From CAIKOD01 sp035505975 (GTDB taxonomy: Archaea; Halobacteriota; Methanomicrobia; Methanomicrobiales; Methanospirillaceae), in NCBI GenBank assembly GCA_035505975.1, contig DATJQJ010000053.1:1-64000 (forward strand): 64,000 nucleotides of DNA. Direction: 5' to 3'. Numbering within the stretch: the stretch's first letter is position 1; each line of letters starts with the position of its first letter. The notes under the pieces were generated by a model that saw only the letters and a program-made list of their open reading frames with translations, searched no databases and had not been told where the DNA came from. Of the stretch, positions 18,433-27,618 are shown in pieces. The position numbers were made by a program, and so were the translations under genes.

Positions 18433-19416
18433 GTGATTCCCATGAGCACCTACACCCTGTCGGAAGACCTCAACAGCCTCATCGCTCACGTCGAGAAAGT
18501 GCTCGGGACAGGGATCATCCTGCGCAGGCAGGATAATGTCCCGGAGCAGGGCGTCCTGATCGACGATTATACCTTCGGCAGCGGTAAGAATATGATCATA
18601 TTCTCCAGCGGCGACCTGGGCCTTCTCAAGGACTACAGTATCGCAAAAAATTGCCTCGTTTTACTCTACAAAGGAGTCGCAGCCCAGAAAGGGACCTACC
18701 AGGTCCTGTCTTTCGACAGGGACACCGCGGTTATAGGAATGAAACAGATCTATCTCGATATCTTAAAAGACGAAGCCACCCGGGGGCTCGATATAGCAGA
18801 GAAGAAGAAGGTAATATGTTCCCTGTACCACCTCTTCCGGAACACCGTTTCGGATATCCCGTGGTCGATCCTTGCAAATATCAATATTTCGAAGCAATTT
18901 CCCGTAATGAGGAATTCACAGGTCTATCTCCTCGTAAAGGAGAGCATGAAGGAGATGCACAGGCTGGAAAACGAGAATGAATGCCTGCCCCAGCGGTACT
19001 ACGTGATGAATAACGGGATGTATTATGCACGCGATATCCTTCTCGCCTATTCCATGGCCGAATATCGGCTTAACCCGGTCATCAATATTCCGGAACTGCA
19101 GAAATTCAGGACACTCGACATAAAGGAGATGATGGACAGCAGATGGAGCCGTTCTCACTGGTATCATACGAAAATTGTTGGAGATGCGATGGCAAACATA
19201 TTGAAACTCTCCGTGACAACAGATTTCTCAGGATCCCCGGGGACCGCGTTGTACGAGGAAATATCCGAGTGCGGGAGGAATGTCATCAACCGCTGGCTGG
19301 TAATGATGGCGATGCAGGACTGGTACCGCTGGGCCCCGCCTGAACATTTCAGGGATGCCTTGCAAAACCAGTCGGAAATTGAAAAATACGCAATTGGCGA
19401 AATCTTTTCCTCGTAA
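18433..19416 (+). CDS. Conserved-looking protein of unknown function
   Basis: I do not recognise this 327-residue protein. It has no signal peptide or transmembrane helix and no nucleotide-binding motif. It is rich in Tyr, Met and Trp, with a helical C-terminal half (for example MMDSRWSRSHWYHTKIVGDA, then NRWLVMMAMQDWYRWAPPEH). ATG at 18442 is an alternative start three codons in. The upstream gap (18241-18432) holds an A-rich TATA-like tract near 18340-18350 and nothing else I can name. Normal base usage gives no sign of transfer. Confidence 0.65.
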   Translation: MIPMSTYTLSEDLNSLIAHVEKVLGTGIILRRQDNVPEQGVLIDDYTFGSGKNMIIFSSGDLGLLKDYSIAKNCLVLLYKGVAAQKGTYQVLSFDRDTAVIGMKQIYLDILKDEATRGLDIAEKKKVICSLYHLFRNTVSDIPWSILANINISKQFPVMRNSQVYLLVKESMKEMHRLENENECLPQRYYVMNNGMYYARDILLAYSMAEYRLNPVINIPELQKFRTLDIKEMMDSRWSRSHWYHTKIVGDAMANILKLSVTTDFSGSPGTALYEEISECGRNVINRWLVMMAMQDWYRWAPPEHFRDALQNQSEIEKYAIGEIFSS

Positions 19417-19633
19417 TTATCAGGGGACGCCGGCGTCCCGCGGGTCCCCCTGCTGATGTACGGAAATATTGGGACTTTTCTCGTTCTTCTCAGTCTATAT
19501 TCATGTTTTCGAGCGATTTTGTGACTTCCTTTCCCGATTTACCGGTCTGTTTTCCCGGACCTGGACTAATGGCGTAACCGAGATTCCCCATAAAAACCAT
19601 TACCTCTCAGGTGCCATATCTACAGGATTTGTT

Positions 19634-20926
19634 ATGCGCACCCCCATATGTGCCGTTCGTCCTGAAACAGGGACTGCTGAAATCACCGGATGGGTCCACG
19701 AAGTCCGTGACCTGGGTGGCCTCGCATTCCTGCTTATCAGGGACAGGACCGGTATAATCCAGGTGACAATACCCAAGAAAAAGGCATCTGATGCGGTCCT
19801 TTCGGCAGTCAAAAATGTATCGCGGGAATCAGTCGTCCGGGTATCAGGTACGGTCAAGCCGATGGAGAAAGCACCGGGAGGAAGGGAGATTGTTCCTTCT
19901 GATTTCGAAATAATCAGCATGAGCAGCAGCCCGATGCCTCTCGATGTCGTCGAAAAAGTCCCTGCTGACCTCGATACCCGCCTCGATTCGAGATTCCTCG
20001 ATGCCCGCAGGCCCCGGGTAACGGCAGTTTTCCAGGTGAGGAGCACGGTGATGCAGACCGTCAATGAATTCTTCTTCTCCCGCGGGTTTATCAATATCAC
20101 CACACCGAAGATCGTGGCTGCCGCGACCGAAGGGGGAACAGAGTTGTTCCCGATCGCATATTTCGAAAAGGAGGCGTTCCTGAACCAGAGCCCGCAACTC
20201 TATAAGCAGATGATGATGGCTGCGGGATTCGAAAAAGTCTTCGAAGTGGGGCCGATATTCCGTGCAGAAGAGCACAATACGACGAAACACCTGAACGAGG
20301 CGACGTCGATCGATATGGAGGTCTCGTTCGCAGACCACCACGACGTGATGAAACTCCTCGAAGAGCTCGTAGTCCAGGCGTATTCACGCGTTGCCGGACA
20401 ATGTGCCGATAGTCTCGCGACCCTCGAGATTAACGATCTCATCGTCCCGAAGGCTCCGTTTCCAAGGCTTGATTACGGCGATGCAATCGAAATTGCAAAA
20501 AAGTCCACCGGTGAGGAGATCAGGTACGGGGATGACATCGGGACAGTGGCAGAAAAGGCCATCGGAGACGAGATGGGTGAGCATTACTTTATCACCGACT
20601 GGCCGACCGAGATCAGGCCCTACTATGCAATGCCATACGAGGACCGCCCCGAGGTCTGCAAGGCCTTTGACCTCATGCATCCCCGCATGGAGTTATCGAG
20701 CGGGGCCCAGCGTGTCCACCAGCACGACCTCCTCGTTCACCAGATCAGGTCCAAGGGACTTTCGGCAGACAGTTTCGAATTCTATCTCACACCGTTCCGG
20801 TACGGCATGCCGCCGCATGCCGGCTGGGGGCTCGGGGCCGAGCGGCTTGTCATGACCATGCTCGGATTGTCGAATGTCAGGGAAGCGGTCCTGTTCCCAA
20901 GGGACCGGCACAGGCTTGTCCCATGA
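19634..20926 (+). CDS. aspS: Aspartyl-tRNA synthetase (archaeal type)
   Basis: A 430-residue class IIb aminoacyl-tRNA synthetase charging tRNA-Asp (archaeal forms are often non-discriminating and also charge tRNA-Asn). The N-terminal OB-fold anticodon domain (residues about 15-100) includes ITGWVHEVRDLGGLAFLLIR. Motif 2 is FRAEEHNTTKHLNEATSIDM; motif 3 is GWGLGAERLVMTMLG. I placed the start at the internal ATG (MRTPICAVRP), since the 55 upstream codons of open frame have no similarity to the family. The stop overlaps the metE start (ATGA), indicating an operon. Confidence 0.95.
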   Translation: MRTPICAVRPETGTAEITGWVHEVRDLGGLAFLLIRDRTGIIQVTIPKKKASDAVLSAVKNVSRESVVRVSGTVKPMEKAPGGREIVPSDFEIISMSSSPMPLDVVEKVPADLDTRLDSRFLDARRPRVTAVFQVRSTVMQTVNEFFFSRGFINITTPKIVAAATEGGTELFPIAYFEKEAFLNQSPQLYKQMMMAAGFEKVFEVGPIFRAEEHNTTKHLNEATSIDMEVSFADHHDVMKLLEELVVQAYSRVAGQCADSLATLEINDLIVPKAPFPRLDYGDAIEIAKKSTGEEIRYGDDIGTVAEKAIGDEMGEHYFITDWPTEIRPYYAMPYEDRPEVCKAFDLMHPRMELSSGAQRVHQHDLLVHQIRSKGLSADSFEFYLTPFRYGMPPHAGWGLGAERLVMTMLGLSNVREAVLFPRDRHRLVP

Positions 20927-21831
20927 GCGATCGTCCCCGGTTCGGCGTACTCCTGCCCACGACAGTCGTAGGGAGTTATCCGGTTGTCAGGGGCCGCGAC
21001 CTCCAGTCGTTCCTCGACCCTGCGAGGTTCTCGGTCAGGGTTGCGGTCGAGGACCAGGTTGCTGCCGGGATCGATATCATCTCCGACGGTCAGGTCCGGG
21101 GGACCATGATCGAGTCGTTTACGTCGAAAATCCCTGGCATCCGGGGCCAGGACGTGATCGGTAAGGTCCAGCCGGCTCCAGGACCACTGACGGCACGCGA
21201 CGTGAAATATGCCCTTTCCAGGTCTAAGATGGTGAAAGGAATAATCACCGGACCCTCTTCTATCGCCCATGGGTTGCATATCTCGACCCCGGTATACCGC
21301 GATCGGGGGGAACTCATCCTCGACCTCGCGGTGGCTCTTGCGCATGAAGCAAAAATACTATCAGGGCTCGGCATCACGATCCTCCAGGTCGATGAGCCGA
21401 TATTTTCAACCGGCATCGCCGACATAGGACTCGGTCGCAAAGCGATCGAACTGGTTACCGGGAAGGCCGGGGTCCCGACTGCCATGCACGTATGCGGCGA
21501 TATTTCCGGGATCGTCGACGAACTCCTGAAATTCCCGGTAGATATCCTCGACTTCGAATTCTCAAGAAACCCAAAGAACCTCGGGGTGTTCGGGACCCGC
21601 GATTTAGGCAGGAAGATGATAGGGTTCGGCTGCGTCGACTCGACGACCGAAACTGTCGAGAGCGTAGGCGAGATCAGGGCAGGGATCGAGCGCGGTATCG
21701 AAGTATTCGGACCGGGATCGCTACTCATCGACCCTGACTGCGGTCTCAGGATGCGGAGCAGGACCGCCGCATCTGCCAAACTGACTCACATGGTAGAAGC
21801 GGTGAGACAGATACGTGGCGGGATCACGTGA
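20923..21831 (+). CDS. metE: Core MetE-type methionine synthase
   Basis: A 302-residue protein equal to the C-terminal catalytic half of cobalamin-independent methionine synthase. Such short archaeal core-MetE enzymes methylate homocysteine using a methylcorrinoid donor in methanogens rather than methyl-folate. Zinc-site residues are seen in AMHVCGDIS (His and Cys) and PDCGLRMRSRTAA near the C-terminus (second Cys); QVDEPIF contributes active-site acid residues. It overlaps aspS by four bases. Confidence 0.88.
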   Translation: MSDRPRFGVLLPTTVVGSYPVVRGRDLQSFLDPARFSVRVAVEDQVAAGIDIISDGQVRGTMIESFTSKIPGIRGQDVIGKVQPAPGPLTARDVKYALSRSKMVKGIITGPSSIAHGLHISTPVYRDRGELILDLAVALAHEAKILSGLGITILQVDEPIFSTGIADIGLGRKAIELVTGKAGVPTAMHVCGDISGIVDELLKFPVDILDFEFSRNPKNLGVFGTRDLGRKMIGFGCVDSTTETVESVGEIRAGIERGIEVFGPGSLLIDPDCGLRMRSRTAASAKLTHMVEAVRQIRGGIT

Positions 21832-21903
21832 ATAGAGAAGGTAAATTCCCCCTGTCCACCCGAAACAGCCGCCTCCGGTTAGTTCGTACCCCGAGAACCA
21901 TTA

Positions 21904-22335
21904 TCAGGGATCCTTCCCTGAATTGCGACCGTTTCCATCGAATTGATAATATTTCCTGTCATGAACGCAAATGACATCATCAGAGGAAATCCAGGTATTT
22001 TCTTGTTCTGAAATAAATTCATCCAATCCTTTATCCCTGATATATTCCAGGTTCGATATTTCGCTCATCCCGTACTGTTCCCTGTACCGTTTGTCCAGCC
22101 GTATCAGCCGGTTGCAGGGGAACTCGATGCAGCTAAAGCAGAATGGTCCTGTTCGTTTTTCACACAGTCTCAAACGACAAAATACACGGGTTTTCGGCTG
22201 GCCGGGTCCGATTTGCCTGCACCCCGGGCAGGGATTGTTCTCCCGCAGGTGTGTCCTGCAGACGCCGCAGTTCATCCCACAGGGAGCCATGAGATGGAAA
22301 TCAAATCCCGAATTTTCCACCATCGTTTTCTCCAA
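21904..22335 (-). CDS. DUF3795 cysteine-rich protein
   Basis: A 143-residue small protein with the DUF3795 signature MAPCGMNCGVCRTHLRENNPCPGCRQ followed by further Cys pairs (CRLRLCEKRTGPFCFSCIEFPC). The cysteines probably bind zinc or an iron-sulfur cluster. Function is unknown. An alternative start lies at the fifth codon. It is a lone gene facing metE. Confidence 0.8.
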   Translation of the reverse strand: MEKTMVENSGFDFHLMAPCGMNCGVCRTHLRENNPCPGCRQIGPGQPKTRVFCRLRLCEKRTGPFCFSCIEFPCNRLIRLDKRYREQYGMSEISNLEYIRDKGLDEFISEQENTWISSDDVICVHDRKYYQFDGNGRNSGKDP

Positions 22336-22442
22336 AGTCAGGGAATGGACCGTTTGTCCCGGTACATAAATGCAGACCCAACTGCAATGCAGGTCTCATA
22401 CCTCCTGTGATTAAAATGAAGGAAAAATCGGTCCAAAAAATT

Positions 22443-23027
22443 CTATACAACCCTCGATGTCGTCGAAAGTTCTATCCCCTTTTCATTGATTAAGAAGGGG
22501 ATGAGGCGCCTGGGAACCGCCATACCTTTCAGCTTGTGGACTGCGAGCTGCCGTTCGATCTCGTTCATGAAGATCACTTCCTTTAATTCGATAACGACAT
22601 CTGCTGAGCGTACTAACTTTAATTCCGCAGTCTGGGGCAGTACGTCCGGGTAGTGAACAAACATAATATTTGCATTCTCAGAAAGGACAAGGTCACGCGC
22701 CCGCAGGAGAAGGTTTACCCCGGCATCGACCCCGTGCTGGAGGATGACCGTGGAGATTGAATCAATGACCAGCCGCTTCCCTTTCAGGAGCGGTATGATG
22801 TCGTCGGGTGTCAGCCCGGCCCCCGATATCATACCTGGTTCCACTTCCGCATCGAACATCACATAGGTGCCTTCCTCACCCTCGGACTGCCAGAACTGTC
22901 TGGCCATGTGGTCGACTCCTGATAACGGTATACCTGTCACCAGGATCGTCGTCCCGACGGGAAAACCACCTTCAAGTACCAGATCGAGACCATTGATCCC
23001 GGTTGTCCTCTTATTTTCCCTGGACAG
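22443..23027 (-). CDS. RAD55/KaiC-like protein with degenerate Walker A and no canonical start
   Basis: The frame encodes a RecA-fold protein of the KaiC/RAD55 type. The first normal start (GTG at 22940) would cut off the conserved N-terminus TTGINGLDLVLEGGFPVGTT, which is encoded upstream in the same frame. Between the in-frame stop at 23043-23045 and that segment the codons are GGG GGC AAT AAT TCT CTG TCC AGG; only CTG at 23027 could start translation, so I set the start there tentatively. The P-loop reads GIPLSGVD where GxPGxGKT is expected, so ATP binding is probably lost; the Walker B-like RLVIDSISTVILQ remains. It may be a regulatory paralogue. It follows the acyl-CoA ligase gene. Confidence 0.6.
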   Translation of the reverse strand: MSRENKRTTGINGLDLVLEGGFPVGTTILVTGIPLSGVDHMARQFWQSEGEEGTYVMFDAEVEPGMISGAGLTPDDIIPLLKGKRLVIDSISTVILQHGVDAGVNLLLRARDLVLSENANIMFVHYPDVLPQTAELKLVRSADVVIELKEVIFMNEIERQLAVHKLKGMAVPRRLIPFLINEKGIELSTTSRVV

Positions 23028-23075
23028 AGAATTATTGCCCCCTTAAAAACTATAGCTCGGAAATTATAATAATGC

Positions 23076-24623
23076 TTACCCGGATTTCCCTTCCTGTGCG
23101 TATTTTTCACGAAGGGTGCGCCTGAGTAACTTCCATCCGTGCATGCGGGGCAATGCATCGGCAATAATGTATTTTCTTGGGACTTTGTAGCCGGCGAGAC
23201 GTTCCCTGCAATAACGGTCGAGGTCTTCAGGTTCCGGGCTTTTTCCAGGCCTCGCAACGATACAGGCAACGACCTTCTCACCCTGTCGTTCATCAGGGAT
23301 GCCGAATACCGCGACATCCGCGATCCCGGGGTGCTGGACAAGGACGTTCTCGACCTCGGTCGGGTAGACCTTCCACCCGGACATGATGATCATGTCCTTT
23401 TTCCTGTCTGTGATAAAGAGGATCCCTTCATCGTCGAGATACCCGATATCGCCTGTTAAAAACCAGCCGTTATCCAGGAATACGGCCGCAGTCGCGTCAG
23501 GGAGTTGCCAGTAACCCCGTGCCACCGCAGGACCCCGTATGGCAATCTCCCCGGTCTCCCCTGCCGGGAGTTCCTTTACAGGATCTCCTGAATCGACAAT
23601 CTTAATCTCGGTATAGCCGACCGGGACCCCTACGCTCTGGTAGTTTCTCGAAAGGCCCGGGTATTCGGGGAGCGTCGTTGTCCCGGAGCCGATTACGATT
23701 GTTTCGGAAAGCCCGTACGAGTTCGCGACCGGAATGTGGAACCTCCGGTCGAATGCCTCCCAGACCGATGGCAGGAGCTGCCCTCCGCCCGATATGATCA
23801 CCCGTGAGCTCCCGAGATTTTTTTCAGTTCCTGCCGGGCTGTTCACGAGGGAATGGATAACAGGCGGCATCCCTGCAAGGACCGTCGCCCGGTAATGTTT
23901 CGCATACCGAAGATAGTTTTCCAGATCGAACCGTTCCATCATTACCCATGTGCCGCCGGCCCTGAGTACCGCAATCCCCCAGGAGATCCCGACGTGCCCC
24001 ATCGGGTAGATACCGAGATAGGTATCTGCAGGGACGAGTCTGAGTGCTTCCCGTTCGGCGTCGAGCGCAGTAATCCAGTTTCCATGCGTCAGCATGGCTC
24101 CCTTCGGCTTCCCGGTGGTCCCTGCCGTGTACTGGAGGTGGCAGAGGTCGTCGAGGGCGCAATGGCTGGCCCGGAGCCCTTCGGCCCGATCGGTAAAAGA
24201 ATCCCACGAAACCGCACCTTCACGTTGTCCCTTTACGCAGAGGACGTGATCAAGACAAGGAGCCGATCCCCTGATCTGGTCCACGAACTTTGAACCGCTC
24301 ATATCGGTGATTATTGCCGATGCACCTGCATCCCGGACGGCATGGAGGAGTTCTTCCCCGCGGTAAACGCTGTTCGCCGGGACCGCGACCGCACCGATCC
24401 TCCAGAGGGCAAAATAGCTCACGAGATACTCGGGGGAACTGTCGAGATAGATACAAACCCTGTCTCCTCTGGCGATCCCAAGGCCGGAAAGCCCGTTTGC
24501 AATCCGGTTCATTTCGCTGCGCAACATGCCATAACTGTAGACTATCCCGGTGGAGGGTTGCACCAGGGCCGGTTTTTCCGAAGGGACGCTTTTTGAATCG
24601 AGTAGTGTTGAAACGTTTGCCAT
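23076..24623 (-). CDS. AMP-dependent acyl-CoA synthetase/ligase
   Basis: A 515-residue adenylate-forming enzyme that activates a carboxylic acid as acyl-AMP and then acyl-CoA. Motifs: P-loop YTAGTTGKPKGAMLTH (about 163-178), NSYGLSETIVIGSGTT, the GWFLTGDIGYLDDEGI hinge region, DRKKDMIIMSGWKVYP, and the C-terminal lysine segment MHGWKLLRRTLRE. It resembles medium/long-chain fatty-acid ligases but the substrate is unresolved. The next gene on the same strand is the RAD55/KaiC-like gene. Confidence 0.9.
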   Translation of the reverse strand: MANVSTLLDSKSVPSEKPALVQPSTGIVYSYGMLRSEMNRIANGLSGLGIARGDRVCIYLDSSPEYLVSYFALWRIGAVAVPANSVYRGEELLHAVRDAGASAIITDMSGSKFVDQIRGSAPCLDHVLCVKGQREGAVSWDSFTDRAEGLRASHCALDDLCHLQYTAGTTGKPKGAMLTHGNWITALDAEREALRLVPADTYLGIYPMGHVGISWGIAVLRAGGTWVMMERFDLENYLRYAKHYRATVLAGMPPVIHSLVNSPAGTEKNLGSSRVIISGGGQLLPSVWEAFDRRFHIPVANSYGLSETIVIGSGTTTLPEYPGLSRNYQSVGVPVGYTEIKIVDSGDPVKELPAGETGEIAIRGPAVARGYWQLPDATAAVFLDNGWFLTGDIGYLDDEGILFITDRKKDMIIMSGWKVYPTEVENVLVQHPGIADVAVFGIPDERQGEKVVACIVARPGKSPEPEDLDRYCRERLAGYKVPRKYIIADALPRMHGWKLLRRTLREKYAQEGKSG

Positions 24624-24870
24624 AAGTCTGGATATTCCGGTTAACAGGTTTGAACGTCAATTTATAAATGAGTTCACAGAATAGGCCGTCAGGCCCGTGA
24701 ACTGGAATGCCATAATCCTGTACTTCGTTTACAGGGAACGTGATCATGCAGAAGGCTTGACACCCCTGCCTCAACAAATTGACTTTCTTTCCCTATTCAG
24801 CTCTCTGTCGCAGTTGGAGCATTTCGTAAAAATCCCCGTTATTCTAAGGTTTCCATTGACAGCTGGGTTT

Positions 24871-25014
24871 CACCCCCTCCCTGTTTCTCCCCCGTCGGGA
24901 TAGCCACCGGACAGGGTTAGCCTGGAATTAGAATGCCCGATTCCTGTGCAGTCTCTATCCCAACCGGGGTCGCCGCAGCGGCGGGCGAAGCCCCGGGAGC
25001 GTCCAGTCAGGCAG
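24871..25014 (+). repeat. Dispersed structured intergenic element, copy A
   Basis: One of five related elements in this window. It runs from CACCCCCTCCCTGT to CCCCGGGAGCGTCC. Stem 1 pairs CCCTGT (24879-24884) with ACAGGG (24911-24916); a second short stem pairs GGAAT with ATTCC; then comes the conserved CTGTGCAG block and a GC hairpin around CGCCGCAGCGGCG. It lies in the 527-bp gap between the acyl-CoA ligase start and the cdc48 stop. I see nothing else in that gap (24624-24870 and 25015-25145) apart from AT-rich sequence and the cdc48 terminator. Confidence 0.8.
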
Positions 25015-25145
25015 TTGCATTAAATTGGAGGAATTAGAGAACATCAGCGAATTAAAGAACAGGAAAAGGAAAGAGCAGGAAAAGACTGGCAAATTGAAAA
25101 GACTTGCTTTCCTAATTTTTCGGATAAAGAATTCTCCGGGACCAG

Positions 25146-25151
25146 AAAAAA
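25146..25151 (-). terminator. Oligo-T terminator after cdc48
   Basis: On the minus strand six T residues follow directly after the cdc48 stop codon, suitable for archaeal T-tract termination. Confidence 0.45.
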
Positions 25152-27572
25152 TTACTGGTATTCCGGAGGCTGGACTTCCTTTGGAAGGCCTCCCTTGAAC
25201 GAGTCCTGTATCTTCCGGTACCATTCCCGGATGTTCTGGTTCATGGTGGGATGGATCTTCTGCCTGGCGGCTTCAAAATTCTTCATGCTGATTACCGTGC
25301 TCCTCTCCCTGAGCGCAAGCATTCCCGCCTCCCTTGAGATCAGTTCGAGATCAGACCCCACATACCCTTCGGTATTGCGGGCCAGCTCCTGGATGAACCG
25401 GTCCAGGCCCGGGTCAACGATGGTCAGGTTATTCTGTTTCAGGAGTTCGAACAGGAGCTTTCTCCGGGAACTCCGTTCAAGACCTCCCGTCTCCTTCTTC
25501 GCAATGGTTCCGATGACGTTTCTTAATTCGTCGGCCTCCACCATCCGGCCATTACCGAGCACTTCGACGAGGCGCTCGAATGCTGCTTCATCGAATCCTT
25601 CGGTGAGCTCGAGCAATTCATGACAGACCGATCCCTCGATCGGCATCCGGCTTAAGTATATTCTGAGGATCATTTCCCGGTCTGAAGCCCCGGGCTCCCC
25701 GATGTAAACCAGCCGGTCGAACCGCCCGGCCCGAAGCAGGGCCGGATCGATAATGTCGGGCCGGTTCGTAGCTCCCATGATGATGACGTCCCGGAGCTCC
25801 TGAAGGCCGTCGATCTCGGTCAGTATCTGGTTCAGCACGCTGTCGAGCAGGTGAGAGTTCTGGGTATCGCCGCGGTGGGGGACGATCGCATCGAGTTCAT
25901 CGAAAAATATGATGGCCGGCGCGACCTGCCGTGCCTTCTTAAAGATCTCCCTGACTGCCCGCTCGCTCTCGCCCCAGTATTTCGAAAGGAGCTGGGGTCC
26001 CCTGATCGCAATGAAATTTGCTCCGCTCTCGAAGGCAACCGCCTTGGCGATAAGGGTTTTTCCTGTCCCGGGAGGCCCGTAGAGGAGGACTCCCTTCGGC
26101 GGCTCGATCCCGAGCCCTTCGAACCGGGCCCGTTCGGTCAGGGGATATTCCACGGTCTCCCTGACCTCCTGTTTCGCCGATTCGAGGCCGCCGATATCCT
26201 CCCACCTGACATGCGACACTTCAACGATTACTTCACGCATCGCGCTCGGGCTGACATCGCGGAGGGCATTCCGGAAATCCCCGGACAGCACCTGGAGGGT
26301 GTCCAGGATCTCGGCCGGTATCTCTTTTGCCTCGAGATCGATCACGGGCAGGTACCTTCGGAGGGCACGAATTGCTGATTCCCTGGCCAGGGCGGCGAGG
26401 TCTGCTCCGACGAAGCCGTGGGTCTGCTGAGAGAGCTCCTCGAGCTTCACGTCCTCGGCAAGCGGCATACCCCGTGTATGAATCTTCATGATCTCGACCC
26501 GATCAATCTCGCTCGGGACGCCGATTTCGATCTCCCGGTCGAAGCGGCCCGGGCGACGGAGGGCAGGGTCCACGGCATCGACACGGTTAGTAGCCCCGAT
26601 CACGACGACCTGTCCCCGTTCTTCCAGGCCGTCCATCATGGTCAGGAGCTGGGCAACCACCCGGCGTTCGACTTCACCGGTCACCTCTTCCCTTCTCGGC
26701 GTGATCGAATCGAGTTCGTCGATGAAAATGATTGACGGTGCATTGGCACGTGCCTCTTCGAACACCTCACGCAGGCGTTGTTCGCTCTCACCGTAGTACT
26801 TCGAGATCACTTCGGGCCCTGCGATCGAGATAAAATGCGCACCGCTCTCACTTGCAACGGCCTTTGCGATGAGCGTCTTCCCTGTACCGGGCGGCCCGTA
26901 GAGGAGGACCCCTTTCGGCGGCTCGATCCCGAGCTTCTGGAACAGCTCCGGGTGCCGCATCGGGAGCTCGATCGTCTCCCGGAGGCGTTGCAGTTCGTCT
27001 TTGAGACCGCCGATGTCCTCATAGGAGATCCTCTTCAGCCCTTCGAACCCTGCGGCAGGTTTTTCAGAAAATTCAATGATCGTATTTTTGGTAATGATAA
27101 CGGCCTGCTCGGGCTCGATGTCCACTACCTTGTAGGCGACTATCTGTGGCTGGATGAAGGGCAGGCCGATCATGATCGGTACCGAATCGTTCTTGACCAC
27201 CGGGAAATCCACGAGGTTGTTGAGGACATGGGGGTTGTTCGCGATCGGTATGTTCTTGGGCAGGTCCTCGGGCGGGGCGAGGACGACCCGTTTCGCTTCG
27301 ATCTCTTCCTTGAGTGTCGATATCTTGATCGTGTCGCCTATGCTGACCCCGGCGTTGATCCGGGTGAAGTTATCGATCCTCACCTTGTGCTGGTTCCAGT
27401 CCTCCAGCAGGGCCCGCCAGACCTTTACGACCGTCCTGCGTTTACCTTCGATGGCTACGATGTCTCCGGGGGATATTTTTAAAAATAACATGGTCTCCGG
27501 GTCCAGTCGCGCCTTGCCACCACCCTGGTCACCAGGATAGGCGCTGTCTACTTTGAGGTGGATCTCTGGCAT
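25152..27572 (-). CDS. Cdc48/p97 (VCP-like) AAA ATPase
   Basis: An 806-residue hexameric unfoldase that extracts and unfolds proteins, working with the proteasome in archaea. The N-terminal double-psi-barrel domain (1 to about 190, LDPETMLFLKISPGDIVAIEG) is followed by D1 with Walker A GPPGTGKTLIAKAVASESG (about 225) and Walker B IIFIDELDSI, and D2 with Walker A GPPGTGKTLIAKAVAFESG (about 497) and FFDELDAI. Both domains keep catalytic residues. It is divergent from larC across 46 bp. Confidence 0.96.
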   Translation of the reverse strand: MPEIHLKVDSAYPGDQGGGKARLDPETMLFLKISPGDIVAIEGKRRTVVKVWRALLEDWNQHKVRIDNFTRINAGVSIGDTIKISTLKEEIEAKRVVLAPPEDLPKNIPIANNPHVLNNLVDFPVVKNDSVPIMIGLPFIQPQIVAYKVVDIEPEQAVIITKNTIIEFSEKPAAGFEGLKRISYEDIGGLKDELQRLRETIELPMRHPELFQKLGIEPPKGVLLYGPPGTGKTLIAKAVASESGAHFISIAGPEVISKYYGESEQRLREVFEEARANAPSIIFIDELDSITPRREEVTGEVERRVVAQLLTMMDGLEERGQVVVIGATNRVDAVDPALRRPGRFDREIEIGVPSEIDRVEIMKIHTRGMPLAEDVKLEELSQQTHGFVGADLAALARESAIRALRRYLPVIDLEAKEIPAEILDTLQVLSGDFRNALRDVSPSAMREVIVEVSHVRWEDIGGLESAKQEVRETVEYPLTERARFEGLGIEPPKGVLLYGPPGTGKTLIAKAVAFESGANFIAIRGPQLLSKYWGESERAVREIFKKARQVAPAIIFFDELDAIVPHRGDTQNSHLLDSVLNQILTEIDGLQELRDVIIMGATNRPDIIDPALLRAGRFDRLVYIGEPGASDREMILRIYLSRMPIEGSVCHELLELTEGFDEAAFERLVEVLGNGRMVEADELRNVIGTIAKKETGGLERSSRRKLLFELLKQNNLTIVDPGLDRFIQELARNTEGYVGSDLELISREAGMLALRERSTVISMKNFEAARQKIHPTMNQNIREWYRKIQDSFKGGLPKEVQPPEYQ

Positions 27573-27580
27573 GTCTCAAA

Positions 27581-27604
27581 GATCATATATGCTGGAATTT
27601 ATAA
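27581..27604. promoter_or_regulatory. Divergent cdc48 / larC promoter region
   Basis: The 46-bp gap between start codons contains ATTTATAA (27597-27604), which on the minus strand reads TTATAAAT about 25-30 nt before the cdc48 ATG. CATATATG near 27583-27590 lies about 30 nt before the larC ATG. Both genes may give very short leaders. Based on motif and spacing only. Confidence 0.45.
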
Positions 27605-27618
27605 GTAATGTTAGAATC

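Noticed and set aside
19469..19633. 55-codon N-terminal extension of aspS
   Set aside because: The text has no similarity to the synthetase family and the internal ATG gives the normal N-terminus.
26778..27482. 234-codon open frame antisense to cdc48
   Set aside because: Composition reflects the complementary strand of a strongly conserved gene; no family features.
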